Source: an uncultured Burkholderiales bacterium | GTDB lineage: Bacteria > Pseudomonadota > Gammaproteobacteria > Burkholderiales > Thiobacillaceae | Assembly: GCA_937949525.1 (NCBI GenBank) | Contig: CALEDT010000050.1 | Coordinates: 1-41,743, forward strand | DNA: 41,743 nucleotides | Reading direction: 5' to 3' | Part shown: positions 1 through 7,685 of the stretch, in pieces | How positions within the stretch are numbered: position 1 is the stretch's first letter | Layout: the number at the start of each line of letters is the position of its first letter | The notes under the pieces: generated by a model | What the model saw: only the letters and a program-made list of their open reading frames with translations | Databases searched by the model: none | Told to the model about the DNA's origin: nothing | Made by a program: the position numbers and the translations under genes

Positions 1-90
1 AGCACCAACGAGATCACCGAGAATCTGTCCGAACCCTTGTCCGGCCTGGCGTGTTACCACAGCGGTCTGGTCAACGTGCAAAAAGTCTGA
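1..90 (+). CDS. C-terminal end of a probable molybdopterin oxidoreductase catalytic subunit (partial)
   Basis: The frame is open from the first base to a TGA at 88-90 and gives 29 residues ending in GLVNVQKV. It is followed after 10 bases by a four-cluster ferredoxin, an NrfD-type membrane subunit and a TorD-like chaperone. That is the usual order after a DMSO-reductase-family catalytic subunit, and the ending (a short loop, then a strand finishing in a basic residue plus V) fits the C-terminus of such enzymes. The identification rests mostly on context. The fragment is too short to say which oxyanion or sulfur compound the enzyme uses. Confidence 0.5.
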   Translation, partial: STNEITENLSEPLSGLACYHSGLVNVQKV

Positions 91-100
91 GGAGCCCAAA

Positions 101-859
101 ATGGCAAAGTGGGGAATGGTCATCGACCTTGAAAAATGCACTGGCTGTCAGGCCTGCACCATCGCCTGCGGCATGGAAAACAACCGACTGCCCGGCGAGC
201 ACTGGCAGGACGTCATCTTCTTCACCGAGGGCAAATACCCGAACACACAGATCAAGTGGTTCCCTCGCCCCTGCATGCATTGCGAGAACCCCTCCTGTGT
301 GGCGGTGTGTCCCACACGGGCCACCTACAAGACCGAGGAGGGGTTCGTGCTGGTGGACTGGAACCGCTGCATCGGCTGCAAGTACTGCATGATCGCCTGC
401 CCCTACGGCGTGCGCTTCTACACCGAGGAGAAAGCGGCCTACGGCGGCCCCAACGTGAAGGACGTGTTCCCGGCCGAGGACAAGCACTCCTGGAACCCGC
501 CCTGGAAGATGCCCGACAGCCAGGAGGACTGGAAACACGGTGTCGGCGTGCAGCCGCATGACGTGGTGTCCAAATGCACCTTCTGCCACCACCGGGTCAG
601 CAAGGCACCCAAGGGCACTGCGGATCTGGATCCCTCCGATCCCAAATTGCGCGAGTACACCCCGGCCTGCGTGGTCACCTGCGCGCCCGGCGCCCGCTTC
701 TTCGGCGACCTGGACAACCCGGAATCCGAGGTGAACCGGCTCATCGCCAACAAGAACGGCGCACGCCTGCTCGACCACCTGGGCAACAAGCCCCAGGTCT
801 ATTACCTCACCGGCGAGGGCGGTGCCGTGCCCAGCGGCCGCGCCCTGAAGAAATCCTAA
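101..859 (+). CDS. Four-cluster [4Fe-4S] ferredoxin subunit of a molybdoenzyme complex
   Basis: The 252-residue protein is the electron-transfer (B) subunit of a DMSO-reductase-type complex. Four cysteine groups are visible: CTGCQACTIAC near residue 13, CMHCENPSCVAVC near 66, CIGCKYCMIAC near 97, and CTFC near 154 completed by later cysteines in the ACVVTCAPG stretch. This is the DmsB/PsrB/TtrB arrangement of four clusters. The ATG at 101 follows a GGAG at 91-94, ten bases after the upstream stop, so it is probably translated with its catalytic partner. It has no signal peptide, as usual for a subunit carried through the TAT system by its partner. The subfamily (Arx, Ttr, Sre or other) was not resolved; its N-terminus does not look like SoeB of sulfite oxidation. 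Confidence 0.88.
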   Translation: MAKWGMVIDLEKCTGCQACTIACGMENNRLPGEHWQDVIFFTEGKYPNTQIKWFPRPCMHCENPSCVAVCPTRATYKTEEGFVLVDWNRCIGCKYCMIACPYGVRFYTEEKAAYGGPNVKDVFPAEDKHSWNPPWKMPDSQEDWKHGVGVQPHDVVSKCTFCHHRVSKAPKGTADLDPSDPKLREYTPACVVTCAPGARFFGDLDNPESEVNRLIANKNGARLLDHLGNKPQVYYLTGEGGAVPSGRALKKS

Positions 860-871
860 GGAGTGAGCACC

Positions 872-2137
872 ATGACCACGCGCTATCTCGAACCCAAAAA
901 CTTTGCCGAGGTGTTCACCCATCTGGGCAAGCTGTATCGCGACCATGGTCCGCTCGGCTTTCTCAAGATTGCCTGGAACCTGGGACATGAACCAACGCCG
1001 GCCGGCGCGATGTGGAAGTTCGGCCTGATCCTGCTGACGCTCACCTTCGGTTTCAGTTTCATCATGCTGGCGACGGTGGGCCATGCCAGCTTCAACACCT
1101 CCAGCGACGGCGTCAACTGGGGCATGCCCATCGCCACCTATGCCTTCTTCGCGCTGATGTCCTCGGGACTCACCATGATCGCGGCGCTGCCCATGGTGTT
1201 CGGCTTCAAGCAGTTCTACCCGATCGCCAAGCGCGCCATATGGCTGTCCATCGTCACCCTGATCGCCGGCTTTGCCGTGCTGGCGATGGAACTGGGGCAT
1301 CCGTTCCGCATGCTGTGGACCATCCCCACCGGCCTGCAGGTGATGAGCCCGATGTTCTGGATGGGGGTGTTCTACACCATCGACCTGATCCTGTTGTTCA
1401 TCAAGTTCTATCTGCTGTGGAAGGACGACTGGGACAGCGGCGTTTCCCATCTGGTCGGCGCCCTCGGCTTCGGCGCGGTGATCCTGGCTTCCGGCATGCT
1501 CGGCCTGGTGTTCGGTTCGATGGTCATGCGGCCCATGTGGTACGGCTCCTTCACCTCCATCTTCTTCATGCTGACGGCGGCGTTGACCGGTGCCGCGGCC
1601 ATCGTACTGGCGGTGTACATGTCGTTCGGCTTCAAGCGCGAGGCGATGCCGGAACCCTTGAAATCGATGGCCGAGGGGGACGAGCTGCCCAAGGTGTTCG
1701 CCACCCTGATCGGCATCACGCTGGTGATGGTACTGACCCGCATGTGGACCGGCCTGTGGAGCAACCTGGATGGGCTGGAAGGCTTCAAGGCGCTGTTCCA
1801 GTCACCGCTGTTTCACTTCCAGGTCTGGATCTGTTTCGCCTTGCCGTTCTATCTGATGCTCAATCGCGAAACCAATCGCGGCGTGATGTGGCAAGTGATT
1901 TCGTCCGTCCTGGTGCTGCTGGGCATGGCGATCAACCGCTACGAATTCATCGTCGGCGGCCAATTGGTGCCGATGTTCAAGGGCAACTGGGTGAACAGCC
2001 TCAACGCCTATACGCCTTCCATCACCGAATGGGCGCTGACACTGATGGGCTGGGGACTGGCGTTCGCGCTCTACGCGCTGGGCGAACGGCTGTTCAAGTT
2101 GCACGCGGTTCCCGGCGAACCCCGGGTCATCCGTTAA
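872..2137 (+). CDS. NrfD/PsrC-type integral membrane quinone-linked subunit
   Basis: This 421-residue, strongly hydrophobic protein has about nine or ten membrane segments and belongs to the NrfD/PsrC family. The family anchors molybdoenzyme-ferredoxin complexes to the membrane and exchanges electrons with the quinone pool. The GHPFRMLW stretch after a hydrophobic helix near residues 142-149 is typical of the family. A GTG at 863 is also in frame, but the AAGGAG at 858-863 lies 8 bases before the ATG at 872, which is therefore preferred. The gene starts 12 bases after the ferredoxin stop. At over 400 residues it is longer than PsrC (about 320) and closer in length to the longer NrfD proteins of Ttr/Arr/Arx-like systems. 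The direction of electron flow cannot be read from sequence. Confidence 0.88.
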   Translation: MTTRYLEPKNFAEVFTHLGKLYRDHGPLGFLKIAWNLGHEPTPAGAMWKFGLILLTLTFGFSFIMLATVGHASFNTSSDGVNWGMPIATYAFFALMSSGLTMIAALPMVFGFKQFYPIAKRAIWLSIVTLIAGFAVLAMELGHPFRMLWTIPTGLQVMSPMFWMGVFYTIDLILLFIKFYLLWKDDWDSGVSHLVGALGFGAVILASGMLGLVFGSMVMRPMWYGSFTSIFFMLTAALTGAAAIVLAVYMSFGFKREAMPEPLKSMAEGDELPKVFATLIGITLVMVLTRMWTGLWSNLDGLEGFKALFQSPLFHFQVWICFALPFYLMLNRETNRGVMWQVISSVLVLLGMAINRYEFIVGGQLVPMFKGNWVNSLNAYTPSITEWALTLMGWGLAFALYALGERLFKLHAVPGEPRVIR

Positions 2138-2161
2138 AGCCACGGACCCGATGTCCTGTCC

Positions 2162-2181
2162 GCGGCGGCCCGCGCCGCCGC
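2162..2181 (+). other. GC-rich intercistronic hairpin
   Basis: GCGGCGGC (2162-2169) and GCCGCCGC (2174-2181) form a perfect 8-bp stem with a CCGC loop, in the 62-base gap between the NrfD-type gene and the chaperone gene. There is no following T-run, so it is not a classical terminator. It may protect the upstream message or lower chaperone output relative to the enzyme subunits, which is inference. Confidence 0.4.
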
Positions 2182-2199
2182 TTCACGGAGGCTCACACC

Positions 2200-3033
2200 A
2201 TGTATCGCGAAGCGCCGCTCCCGTTATTGCCCTTTCCATTGCCGGCCGGCGAAATGGCGGCACTCTGGTTGACCCTCGCGCGCGCGTTCCTGCCACCGCT
2301 GGAACCCGACCACTGGCGCGCGTTGCATGCCGACCTGCCGCTCGACCTGGCCGATTGGCATCGGCACCTCGACCTCGTCGATGCGCCCCATCCCGGTGAT
2401 CTTCTGGAAGCCTTCGCGCGCTACCCGGAACACGAATCCCTGCTCGCGCATTACAGCAGCCTGTTCTATGCCCCGCCGATCCGCGTCCATCTCAATCTGG
2501 GGCTGTATCTGGATGGCGCCGCCAACGGCCCCGCGTGGGACGCCCTGTCGCGCTGGCATGCCGCCTACGGACTGGATCGCGCCGCGTGCTTCCACGACCT
2601 TACCGACCATCTGTCCGCCGTGCTGGAATTCCTCGGTCTGATCACACAATTGGACGAGCGCCGGCGTGCCGGGGAATTCGCCCAGACTTTCCTGCTGCCG
2701 GCGCTGCCACGCGTCATCGCCGTTGTGGAACGGGAAGGCGCCTTCGCGTCACCCTATCTATGGCTGCTGCGCTACACCCTGGCCGCGCTGAGCCGGTGGT
2801 TCCCGCCGGAAGCACGGGGCGTCGATGCCCCGCGCAAGCCGCGCTATCGCGCCCGCGCCATCGACGCGGGCTGGCGGCGCTGCGGCATTTGTGGTGAGCC
2901 GATCGCGAGCGAAACGGAATTGGCCGTGATGGAGAAAGCCTTGGCCGAGGCCGGCCTGCCGGTCGAGCATCTGGCCTGGTGCCAGAACTGCCGTGCTGCT
3001 CATCGGGGTTGGGAAAAACGGCCATTGCCATGA
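2200..3033 (+). CDS. TorD-family molybdoenzyme chaperone with C-terminal zinc-ribbon-like motif
   Basis: The 277-residue protein is mostly alpha-helical and matches the TorD/DmsD chaperone type, which binds the apo catalytic subunit and its TAT signal until cofactor is inserted. The central HYSSLFYAPP stretch near residues 84-93 resembles the conserved Y-x-x-L-F region of the family. Its C-terminus adds CGIC (228-231) and CQNC (261-264), a probable zinc-binding pair absent from the shortest family members. The ATG at 2200 follows ACGGAG (2185-2190). Its stop overlaps the start of the next gene (ATGA, 3030-3033), implying translational coupling. Its position after ferredoxin and NrfD genes suggests it serves the enzyme whose end is at base 90. 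Confidence 0.8.
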   Translation: MYREAPLPLLPFPLPAGEMAALWLTLARAFLPPLEPDHWRALHADLPLDLADWHRHLDLVDAPHPGDLLEAFARYPEHESLLAHYSSLFYAPPIRVHLNLGLYLDGAANGPAWDALSRWHAAYGLDRAACFHDLTDHLSAVLEFLGLITQLDERRRAGEFAQTFLLPALPRVIAVVEREGAFASPYLWLLRYTLAALSRWFPPEARGVDAPRKPRYRARAIDAGWRRCGICGEPIASETELAVMEKALAEAGLPVEHLAWCQNCRAAHRGWEKRPLP

Positions 3034-3986
3034 GCCTGTTCAGCAGCGTCCTGCATGCCCTGACACCGGGCGGGAACGCGGATCCGGCGCTGGAGGCGGC
3101 ATTGGCGCGGGTGGTGGAACGCCTTCCCGTCAACCTGAAGCAATCCCGCCACTGGCCCGGGCGCTACCGCGCGGCCATCGGCCATGCGCTGGCCCAGGCG
3201 TGGCGGGTGTCGCGCGGCGTACCCGGCCCGATCACCCTGGATCGCGAACATTGGGTCAAGGATGCCCAGGTGCACGCGCTGTTCGCCAGCGTCGAGGACA
3301 TGCGGCGCGCGCAATCCGCGAGCCCGGCGTTGCGCGCGTATTTCGCCGGCAGGGATGCCGGCGAGGCCTACGCGCTGTTGTCCCTCAGGCGCGAGGAAAA
3401 AAAGCGTTTCGGTGTCGCCGCCGCCGGTGGCGTGCTGCGTCGCGACGTGGCGCAACACCTGATCTGGTTCGGCGATCCCCAATTCCTTGCCCCCGCCGCC
3501 AGCGAGGCCGAGGCGCGCGATGCCTTGCTCTGGGCCATGTTCGACCGATTCGTCGCCCGCCTGTTGGTAGGCGTCGAACGCTTGCGCGAGGAACGGGAAC
3601 GGTTGACGCGGGAAAAGGATCTGGCCCAGGCCCGCCTGCGTGGCGCCCCACCCGATCGGCACACCGCTCTGCAAGGGGCGTTTGGCGAGCAGCTCACGCG
3701 CCTGGGCGAAATCGGTCAACTCCTGGAGCCGGATCATCTGCACGAGGTCTTCGCCACCATCCTTTCCCACCCGGACGACTGCCTGTATCTGGAAGAACAC
3801 GGCTTCCACCTGGATGCCATGGGCGTCGTGCACGCCGCGGACGATGGCGAACGGGTGGCGACGTTGAATTTCGTCGATCTCGTCGAGCGCTATCAGGAAC
3901 CCCGTACCGTACTGCTCGCGCGCTGCCCGTACCTGGCGCCGATCGATTTCGCGGACCGACTCAAGGAAGCGCGGAAATGGCTATAG
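3030..3986 (+). CDS. Conserved-looking protein of unknown function coupled to the chaperone gene
   Basis: The 318-residue protein is not recognised. It is soluble, with no signal peptide or membrane segment. A charged helical stretch of coiled-coil character (VERLREERERLTREKDL) lies near residues 185-201. An acidic and hydrophobic C-terminal third follows, containing the HPDDCLYLEEHGF stretch. No clear cofactor motif is seen. The start is taken at the ATG at 3030 because it overlaps the chaperone stop as ATGA, although the frame is open further upstream. Tight coupling suggests a role in assembly or delivery for the molybdoenzyme, or a cytoplasmic regulator of it. This is context only. Confidence 0.65.
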   Translation: MSLFSSVLHALTPGGNADPALEAALARVVERLPVNLKQSRHWPGRYRAAIGHALAQAWRVSRGVPGPITLDREHWVKDAQVHALFASVEDMRRAQSASPALRAYFAGRDAGEAYALLSLRREEKKRFGVAAAGGVLRRDVAQHLIWFGDPQFLAPAASEAEARDALLWAMFDRFVARLLVGVERLREERERLTREKDLAQARLRGAPPDRHTALQGAFGEQLTRLGEIGQLLEPDHLHEVFATILSHPDDCLYLEEHGFHLDAMGVVHAADDGERVATLNFVDLVERYQEPRTVLLARCPYLAPIDFADRLKEARKWL

Positions 3987-4086
3987 CCAGGCTTGTGGTC
4001 CCGAAGTCGCCGCGCGGACACCGTCAAACCGCCACATTGCTTGTTTATCGTTCATCCGTTCACCTGACCGCAACGAGGAGTCCATC

Positions 4087-4491
4087 ATGAAAACCCTGTC
4101 CCGTCGTTTTGCCGTATCCCTACTCGTCATCCTGATGCCGTTGATGCTGTTCGTGCTCCCCGCGGCGCGTGCCGACTCCTTGCTGGAAGCCTCGCCGTTC
4201 GGCGCCTGGGTGGTCACCGAGGCGGCCGCCGAGGCGGATGTCGGCCTGTATTTCTACTTCTCTCCCGACGGCACGTTCCTGATGGTCGATCCGCGCAGGC
4301 AGACCGGCGCCGCCGGCTCATTCGTCCTTGGCAGGGCCGGGCTGTTGGTCAATCTCTACACCCAGGGCGCTTCGTCGATGTTCCTGATCGGCGACGTGCG
4401 CGTGACCGGCGATCGGATGACCATCGACAACCGGCAAGGCGCCATCCTGCCGCCGCAACGGGTGACGTTGCGCCGACTGGTCCTGCGCTGA
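4087..4491 (+). CDS. Small secreted protein of unknown function, paralogue of the one at 25565-25984
   Basis: The 134-residue protein starts with a Sec signal peptide: basic MKTLSRRF, a hydrophobic core to about residue 25, and a likely cut after ARA. The mature part is about 105 residues and appears beta-rich. It shares SPDGTFLMV, GAAGS, GRAGL, NLY and a V-x-V-x-GD-x-M-x-ID pattern with the product of 25565-25984, so the two form a family within this window. There are no cysteines and no metal motif. A GAGGAG at 4075-4080 precedes the ATG at 4087. A 100-base gap separates it from the previous gene, so it may end the same operon or have its own promoter. A small beta-barrel or lipocalin-like fold is possible but unproven. 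Confidence 0.7.
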   Translation: MKTLSRRFAVSLLVILMPLMLFVLPAARADSLLEASPFGAWVVTEAAAEADVGLYFYFSPDGTFLMVDPRRQTGAAGSFVLGRAGLLVNLYTQGASSMFLIGDVRVTGDRMTIDNRQGAILPPQRVTLRRLVLR

Positions 4492-4542
4492 TCCTTCATC
4501 GAGGCGACCTCCGCGCGTTCGCGCGCAAATTCGTGTCCGGGG

Positions 4543-5517
4543 TCAGTAATCCCGGATGACCATGCCCGCGAACACCTCGGCGCGGGCTTCCGGCGTCGGC
4601 GCGGCGATGGCCCGGTCCACGGTGGCCGGGTCCAGGTGGCCGGCGAAGGCCTGGATGAAATCGTAGTGGCAGGGGCGCAGGTAGAGACCCTTGCGGAAGC
4701 CGATCTTGGTGACACTGGGCGCGAACAGGTGGGCCGCGTCCAGGAAGGTCAGGTCGTCGTCGGTCCCCTCGTCCCGTGCCATGTCCGCCAGGATACCCAC
4801 CCCCAGGCCCAGACGGATGTAGGTCTTGATCACGTCGGCGTCGGTGGCGGTGAGGGCCACCCGGGGCGTCAGGCCCCGGGCCTGGAAAGCGTCGTTGATG
4901 TGGGAGCGGTCGGTGAAGCCGAACACGTAGGTGAGGATGGGCCAGGCCGCCACCGCTTCCAGGGTCAGGGGCTTGGCCGCCTCCAGGGCATGGCCTCGGG
5001 GCACCACCACGGCTCGGTTCCAGCGGTAGCAAGGCAGCATCACCAGTTCGTCGAACAGGTGCAGGCTTTCCGTGGCGATGGCGAAATCCACCGCGCCGCT
5101 GGCCGCCAGCTCGGCGATCTGCGCCGGACTGCCCTGGTGCAGGTGCAGGCCCAGATCAGGATATTGGCGGCGGAGGGCGCGGATCACCGGCGGCAGCACG
5201 TAGCGGGCCTGGGTGTGGGTGGTGGCGATGGACAGCTCGCCGCCGCCGGGCGCGCTGAATTCCTGGGCCGCGCGGCGGATGGCCTCGACATTGGCCAGGG
5301 CGCATTCCGCCAGATCCCGCACCGCCCTCCCGGCGGGGGTCAGGCCGGTGATCTGGCGGCCATCGCGCTCGAACAGGGGAACGCCCAGTTCTTCCTCCAG
5401 CAGGCGCAGTTGCTTGCTCACGCCGGGCTGGGATTTGAATACCCGGTTGGCGGCTTCGGTGACGTTGAACCGGCTGGCCGCCAGGGCCAGTAGATAGCGC
5501 AGTTGCTGAAGCTGCAT
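4543..5517 (-). CDS. cysB: CysB-like LysR-family transcriptional regulator
   Basis: This LysR-type regulator has an N-terminal winged helix-turn-helix (MQLQQLRYLLALAASRFNVT, then TEAANRVFKSQPGVSKQLR) and a C-terminal ligand-binding domain. The DNA-binding region and the later YIRLGLGVGILA stretch match CysB/Cbl, which sense sulfur status through acetylserine or related ligands. From the ATG at 5517 the protein is 324 residues, the same length as Escherichia coli CysB, with GAGG just upstream; a TTG start at 5535 is less likely. It is divergent from a DsrC-like gene across a 126-base gap with two dyads, so it may regulate both itself and that gene. The CysB call is good at family level; whether it controls cysteine synthesis or sulfur oxidation here is unknown. 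Confidence 0.85.
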   Translation of the reverse strand: MQLQQLRYLLALAASRFNVTEAANRVFKSQPGVSKQLRLLEEELGVPLFERDGRQITGLTPAGRAVRDLAECALANVEAIRRAAQEFSAPGGGELSIATTHTQARYVLPPVIRALRRQYPDLGLHLHQGSPAQIAELAASGAVDFAIATESLHLFDELVMLPCYRWNRAVVVPRGHALEAAKPLTLEAVAAWPILTYVFGFTDRSHINDAFQARGLTPRVALTATDADVIKTYIRLGLGVGILADMARDEGTDDDLTFLDAAHLFAPSVTKIGFRKGLYLRPCHYDFIQAFAGHLDPATVDRAIAAPTPEARAEVFAGMVIRDY

Positions 5518-5542
5518 GGACGCATCCTCGCGCAAGTTGACG

Positions 5543-5576
5543 GCGGTACATAACCGCGGCTTAGGTCGTCATGACC
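5543..5576. promoter_or_regulatory. Two operator-like dyads between the cysB-like and dsrC-like genes
   Basis: GCGGT-ACATA-ACCGC (5543-5557) is a perfect 5-5-5 dyad, and GGTC-GTCAT-GACC (5564-5576) follows on the next turn. They lie between the divergent starts at 5517 and 5644. They are candidate binding sites for the LysR-type protein, whose autogenous sites commonly sit in such gaps. Whether they bind CysB is inference. Confidence 0.4.
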
Positions 5577-5643
5577 CGAAATGATTTTTCCAGGCCCCCG
5601 GCGCCCGATAGGGTATGCCCACCGCTACTTTCCGGAGCCCCCC

Positions 5644-5985
5644 ATGAATCTCGCCCTTGTTAGCCCTGCTGCCGAAATGGACATGCCACTTGCTTTCGAT
5701 GCCGACGGCTATCTCGCCGAGCCCCTGCTATGGAACCGCCGGGTGGCCGAGGCCATCGGTCGCGCCGAGGGCCTATCCGTGCTCACCAACAAGCATTGGG
5801 AGGTGATCGACCACGTGCGGGGCAAGTACTTTGAACTGGGCGCCCTGCCGGTGATGCGCCTGGTCTGCCGCGCCAACGGCCTGGACCGGCACAAGGCCCA
5901 CGAATTGTTCGGTTCCTGCAAGAGCCTGTGGCGCATTGCCGGTCTGCCCCACCCCGGGGCGGAGGCCCACGCTTATATGCAGTGA
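5644..5985 (+). CDS. DsrC/TusE/RspA-superfamily protein lacking the canonical C-terminal cysteines
   Basis: The 113-residue protein has the DsrC/TusE core: an F-D-x-D-G-Y-L stretch near residue 18, HWEVIDHVR near 51-59, and a C-terminal LF...RIAGLP motif near 89-102. In DsrC, one cysteine directly precedes the (K/R)IAGLP motif and a second is penultimate. Here tryptophan 96 takes the first place and the tail ends HAYMQ, so both are missing. Cysteines 75 and 92 lie elsewhere. The protein therefore resembles the cysteine-poor, proposed-regulatory members (RspA type) rather than a sulfur carrier. The ATG at 5644 follows CCGGAG. It is divergent from the CysB-like gene and convergent with the sigma-factor gene 18 bases away. 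Confidence 0.75.
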   Translation: MNLALVSPAAEMDMPLAFDADGYLAEPLLWNRRVAEAIGRAEGLSVLTNKHWEVIDHVRGKYFELGALPVMRLVCRANGLDRHKAHELFGSCKSLWRIAGLPHPGAEAHAYMQ

Positions 5986-6003
5986 ATTGTTTGGATGGGC
6001 AGG

Positions 6004-6531
6004 TCAATCCCGCCTGGGTACGAAGCAGCATATTCTGCCGGATTCGTCGAAACGCACCTGACAGGCGTCGGTGAGATGCGACCTGAGGCGTTTTCGCGCG
6101 CGTTGCACGCGGGATTTCGCGCCGGGCAGGCTGAGTCCTTTCAGGCGCGCGTAGTCCCGCTGACTCATGCCTTGCAGATCGCATCGCGTGATCGCTTCCC
6201 GGTCTTCCTCGGCGAGTTCCGCCAGCGCGCGCGGCAGACACGCGGCCATGCTGTCGACGGCGGCGGGTTCGTCGGCTTCATGCTCGAGATCCTCCGGCAA
6301 TTCCACCTGATCCTTTTTCAGGCGGAGCCGGTCGGCGATGGCGTTGCGCGCGACCTCGAACAACCAGGCGCGGGCATTCGCCAACTGGCAGAACTTCTTG
6401 TCCTGGCGCATCGCCTTGAGGAATAGATCCTGCAGCAGGTCCTCGGCATCGTGCGGGTCGCCCAGACGGCCGCGCAGCCAGCCGCGTAGTTCCGACTCGT
6501 GGCGGTGCCAGGCGGTCATCAGGCAATTCAT
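6004..6531 (-). CDS. sigZ: ECF RNA polymerase sigma factor, SigZ type
   Basis: The 175-residue protein is a group-4 (ECF) sigma factor. Region 2 includes DAEDLLQDLFLKA and ANARAWLFEVARNAIAD near residues 28-67. Region 4 carries a helix-turn-helix in MSQRDYARLKGLSLPGAKSR near 121-140. The C-terminal tail CQVRFDESGRICCFVPR, with a CC pair, is characteristic of the SigZ family. The ATG at 6531 is preceded by GAGG at a suitable distance. No anti-sigma gene is adjacent: downstream lies the convergent DsrC-like gene and upstream the end of moaA. The CC-containing tail might sense redox or metal state, which is speculation. Its regulon cannot be inferred here. Confidence 0.85.
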   Translation of the reverse strand: MNCLMTAWHRHESELRGWLRGRLGDPHDAEDLLQDLFLKAMRQDKKFCQLANARAWLFEVARNAIADRLRLKKDQVELPEDLEHEADEPAAVDSMAACLPRALAELAEEDREAITRCDLQGMSQRDYARLKGLSLPGAKSRVQRARKRLRSHLTDACQVRFDESGRICCFVPRRD

Positions 6532-6629
6532 GGGGGGGATCCTCGACGACGAATATCGATCAGGAATTTACCCTGACGATCTTGACCACACTACCCATTG
6601 GCCGGTCGTCCAGCGTCCAACCCGTGCAT

Positions 6630-7619
6630 TCAGCCGCCGGTCATGCTCATGAAACGGACGAGCTTTTCCGGATGTTCACGGAATTCATGGCGTTCCGGTT
6701 TGAGATCGATGGCTCGTCGGATGGCGCTGGCGAGCTCGTCGTCGCTGGCGCCGGCGCGCAGCAGGGTGCGGAAATCCATGCGTTCGTCCTGGCCCAGGCA
6801 CAGGTGCAGTTGACCGTCAACGGTGAGGCGCACGCGGTTGCAGGTTTCGCAGAAGTGCTGCGACAGCGGCGTGATGAAGCCGACCGTGAAACGGCCGTCG
6901 GCGGAGCCCAGGTAACGCGCCGGGCCGCCGCCGGGCAGCACGGTATCGATCAGGCCGTGGTGTTCCCGCAGGCGCTGCTTGATCGGTTGCAAATCCACAT
7001 AGCCCATGCGGCGCGCGGTGTCGCCCATGGGCATCAGTTCGATCAGGCGCAGCACATAGCCGCGTTCCCGGCAGAACCCGACCATGGCGTCGACTTCGTG
7101 GGCATTGTCACGCATCACCACCATGTTGAGCTTGATCGGCGCGTAGCCGGCCACGTCGGCGGCCGCCAGTCCGCGCAAAACGTCGTCGAGCACGGCGCGG
7201 CCGTTGATGCGGGCGACCGTTTCCGCGTTCAGGGAATCCAGGCTGACGTTGAGCCGGGTCACGCCGGCGGCTTTCAGATCCGCCGCCATATGCGCCAATT
7301 GGGTCGCGTTGGTGGACAGCGAGATGTCCTCGATGCCTGGTAGCGCGGCGAGGCGGCGGGCCAGCCCGGCGATGTCGCGGCGCAGCAGCGGTTCGCCGCC
7401 GGTCAGGCGCACGCGTTTGAGCCCGAGACGGGCGAAGACGCCGAGCAAGCGCTCGATTTCGTCGAAGTTCAGCCAGTGCGCCGGCTCCTCGAAGCCCTTG
7501 AAACCTTCCGGGATGCAGTAGGCGCAACGCAAATCGCAGCGATCGGTGACGGACAGGCGCAGATATTCGATGGCGCGGCCGTAGCGATCGGTGAGAGGGG
7601 TTCCGGTCATCGTCGGCAT
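6630..7619 (-). CDS. moaA: GTP 3',8-cyclase MoaA (molybdenum cofactor biosynthesis)
   Basis: MoaA is the radical-SAM enzyme that, with MoaC, converts GTP to cyclic pyranopterin monophosphate, the first step of molybdenum cofactor synthesis. The 329-residue protein has the N-terminal radical-SAM cluster motif CDLRCAYC (cysteines 28, 32 and 35). Its C-terminal cluster is CETC followed 13 residues later by a third cysteine, and it ends in the conserved GG. Length is normal. An alternative ATG lies at 7610. It is on the same strand downstream of aioBA with a hairpin and T-run between, so it may be partly co-transcribed. The location suggests a dedicated cofactor supply for arsenite oxidase or its neighbouring molybdoenzymes. 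Confidence 0.97.
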   Translation of the reverse strand: MPTMTGTPLTDRYGRAIEYLRLSVTDRCDLRCAYCIPEGFKGFEEPAHWLNFDEIERLLGVFARLGLKRVRLTGGEPLLRRDIAGLARRLAALPGIEDISLSTNATQLAHMAADLKAAGVTRLNVSLDSLNAETVARINGRAVLDDVLRGLAAADVAGYAPIKLNMVVMRDNAHEVDAMVGFCRERGYVLRLIELMPMGDTARRMGYVDLQPIKQRLREHHGLIDTVLPGGGPARYLGSADGRFTVGFITPLSQHFCETCNRVRLTVDGQLHLCLGQDERMDFRTLLRAGASDDELASAIRRAIDLKPERHEFREHPEKLVRFMSMTGG

Positions 7620-7642
7620 ACCGTCTCGCTTGGAAAAATTGG

Positions 7643-7667
7643 AAAAGGGCCGACCGTGGGCCGGCCC
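7643..7667 (-). terminator. Probable intrinsic terminator after aioA
   Basis: Read on the minus strand, GGGCCG and CGGCCC form a 6-bp GC stem around a 9-base loop, followed by TTTTCC and, a few bases on, TTTTT. It lies 19 bases beyond the aioA stop and ahead of moaA. It should end or attenuate the aioBA message, with some read-through into moaA possible. Confidence 0.6.
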
Positions 7668-7685
7668 GATACGGCATGCCGGAAC

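Noticed and set aside
71-1450. A minus-strand open frame of 459 codons opposite the ferredoxin and NrfD genes
   Set aside because: Low-complexity composition typical of antisense frames, with no motif or ribosome-binding site, opposite two well-supported genes.
1-2137. Calling the first cluster SoeABC (sulfite oxidation) or Arx
   Set aside because: The ferredoxin start does not look like SoeB, the membrane subunit is NrfD/PsrC type rather than DmsC type, and the catalytic subunit is almost wholly outside the window.
4512-4526. A small GC hairpin between the convergent genes ending at 4491 and 4543
   Set aside because: The stem is only 4-5 bp with no T-run, too weak to call a terminator.
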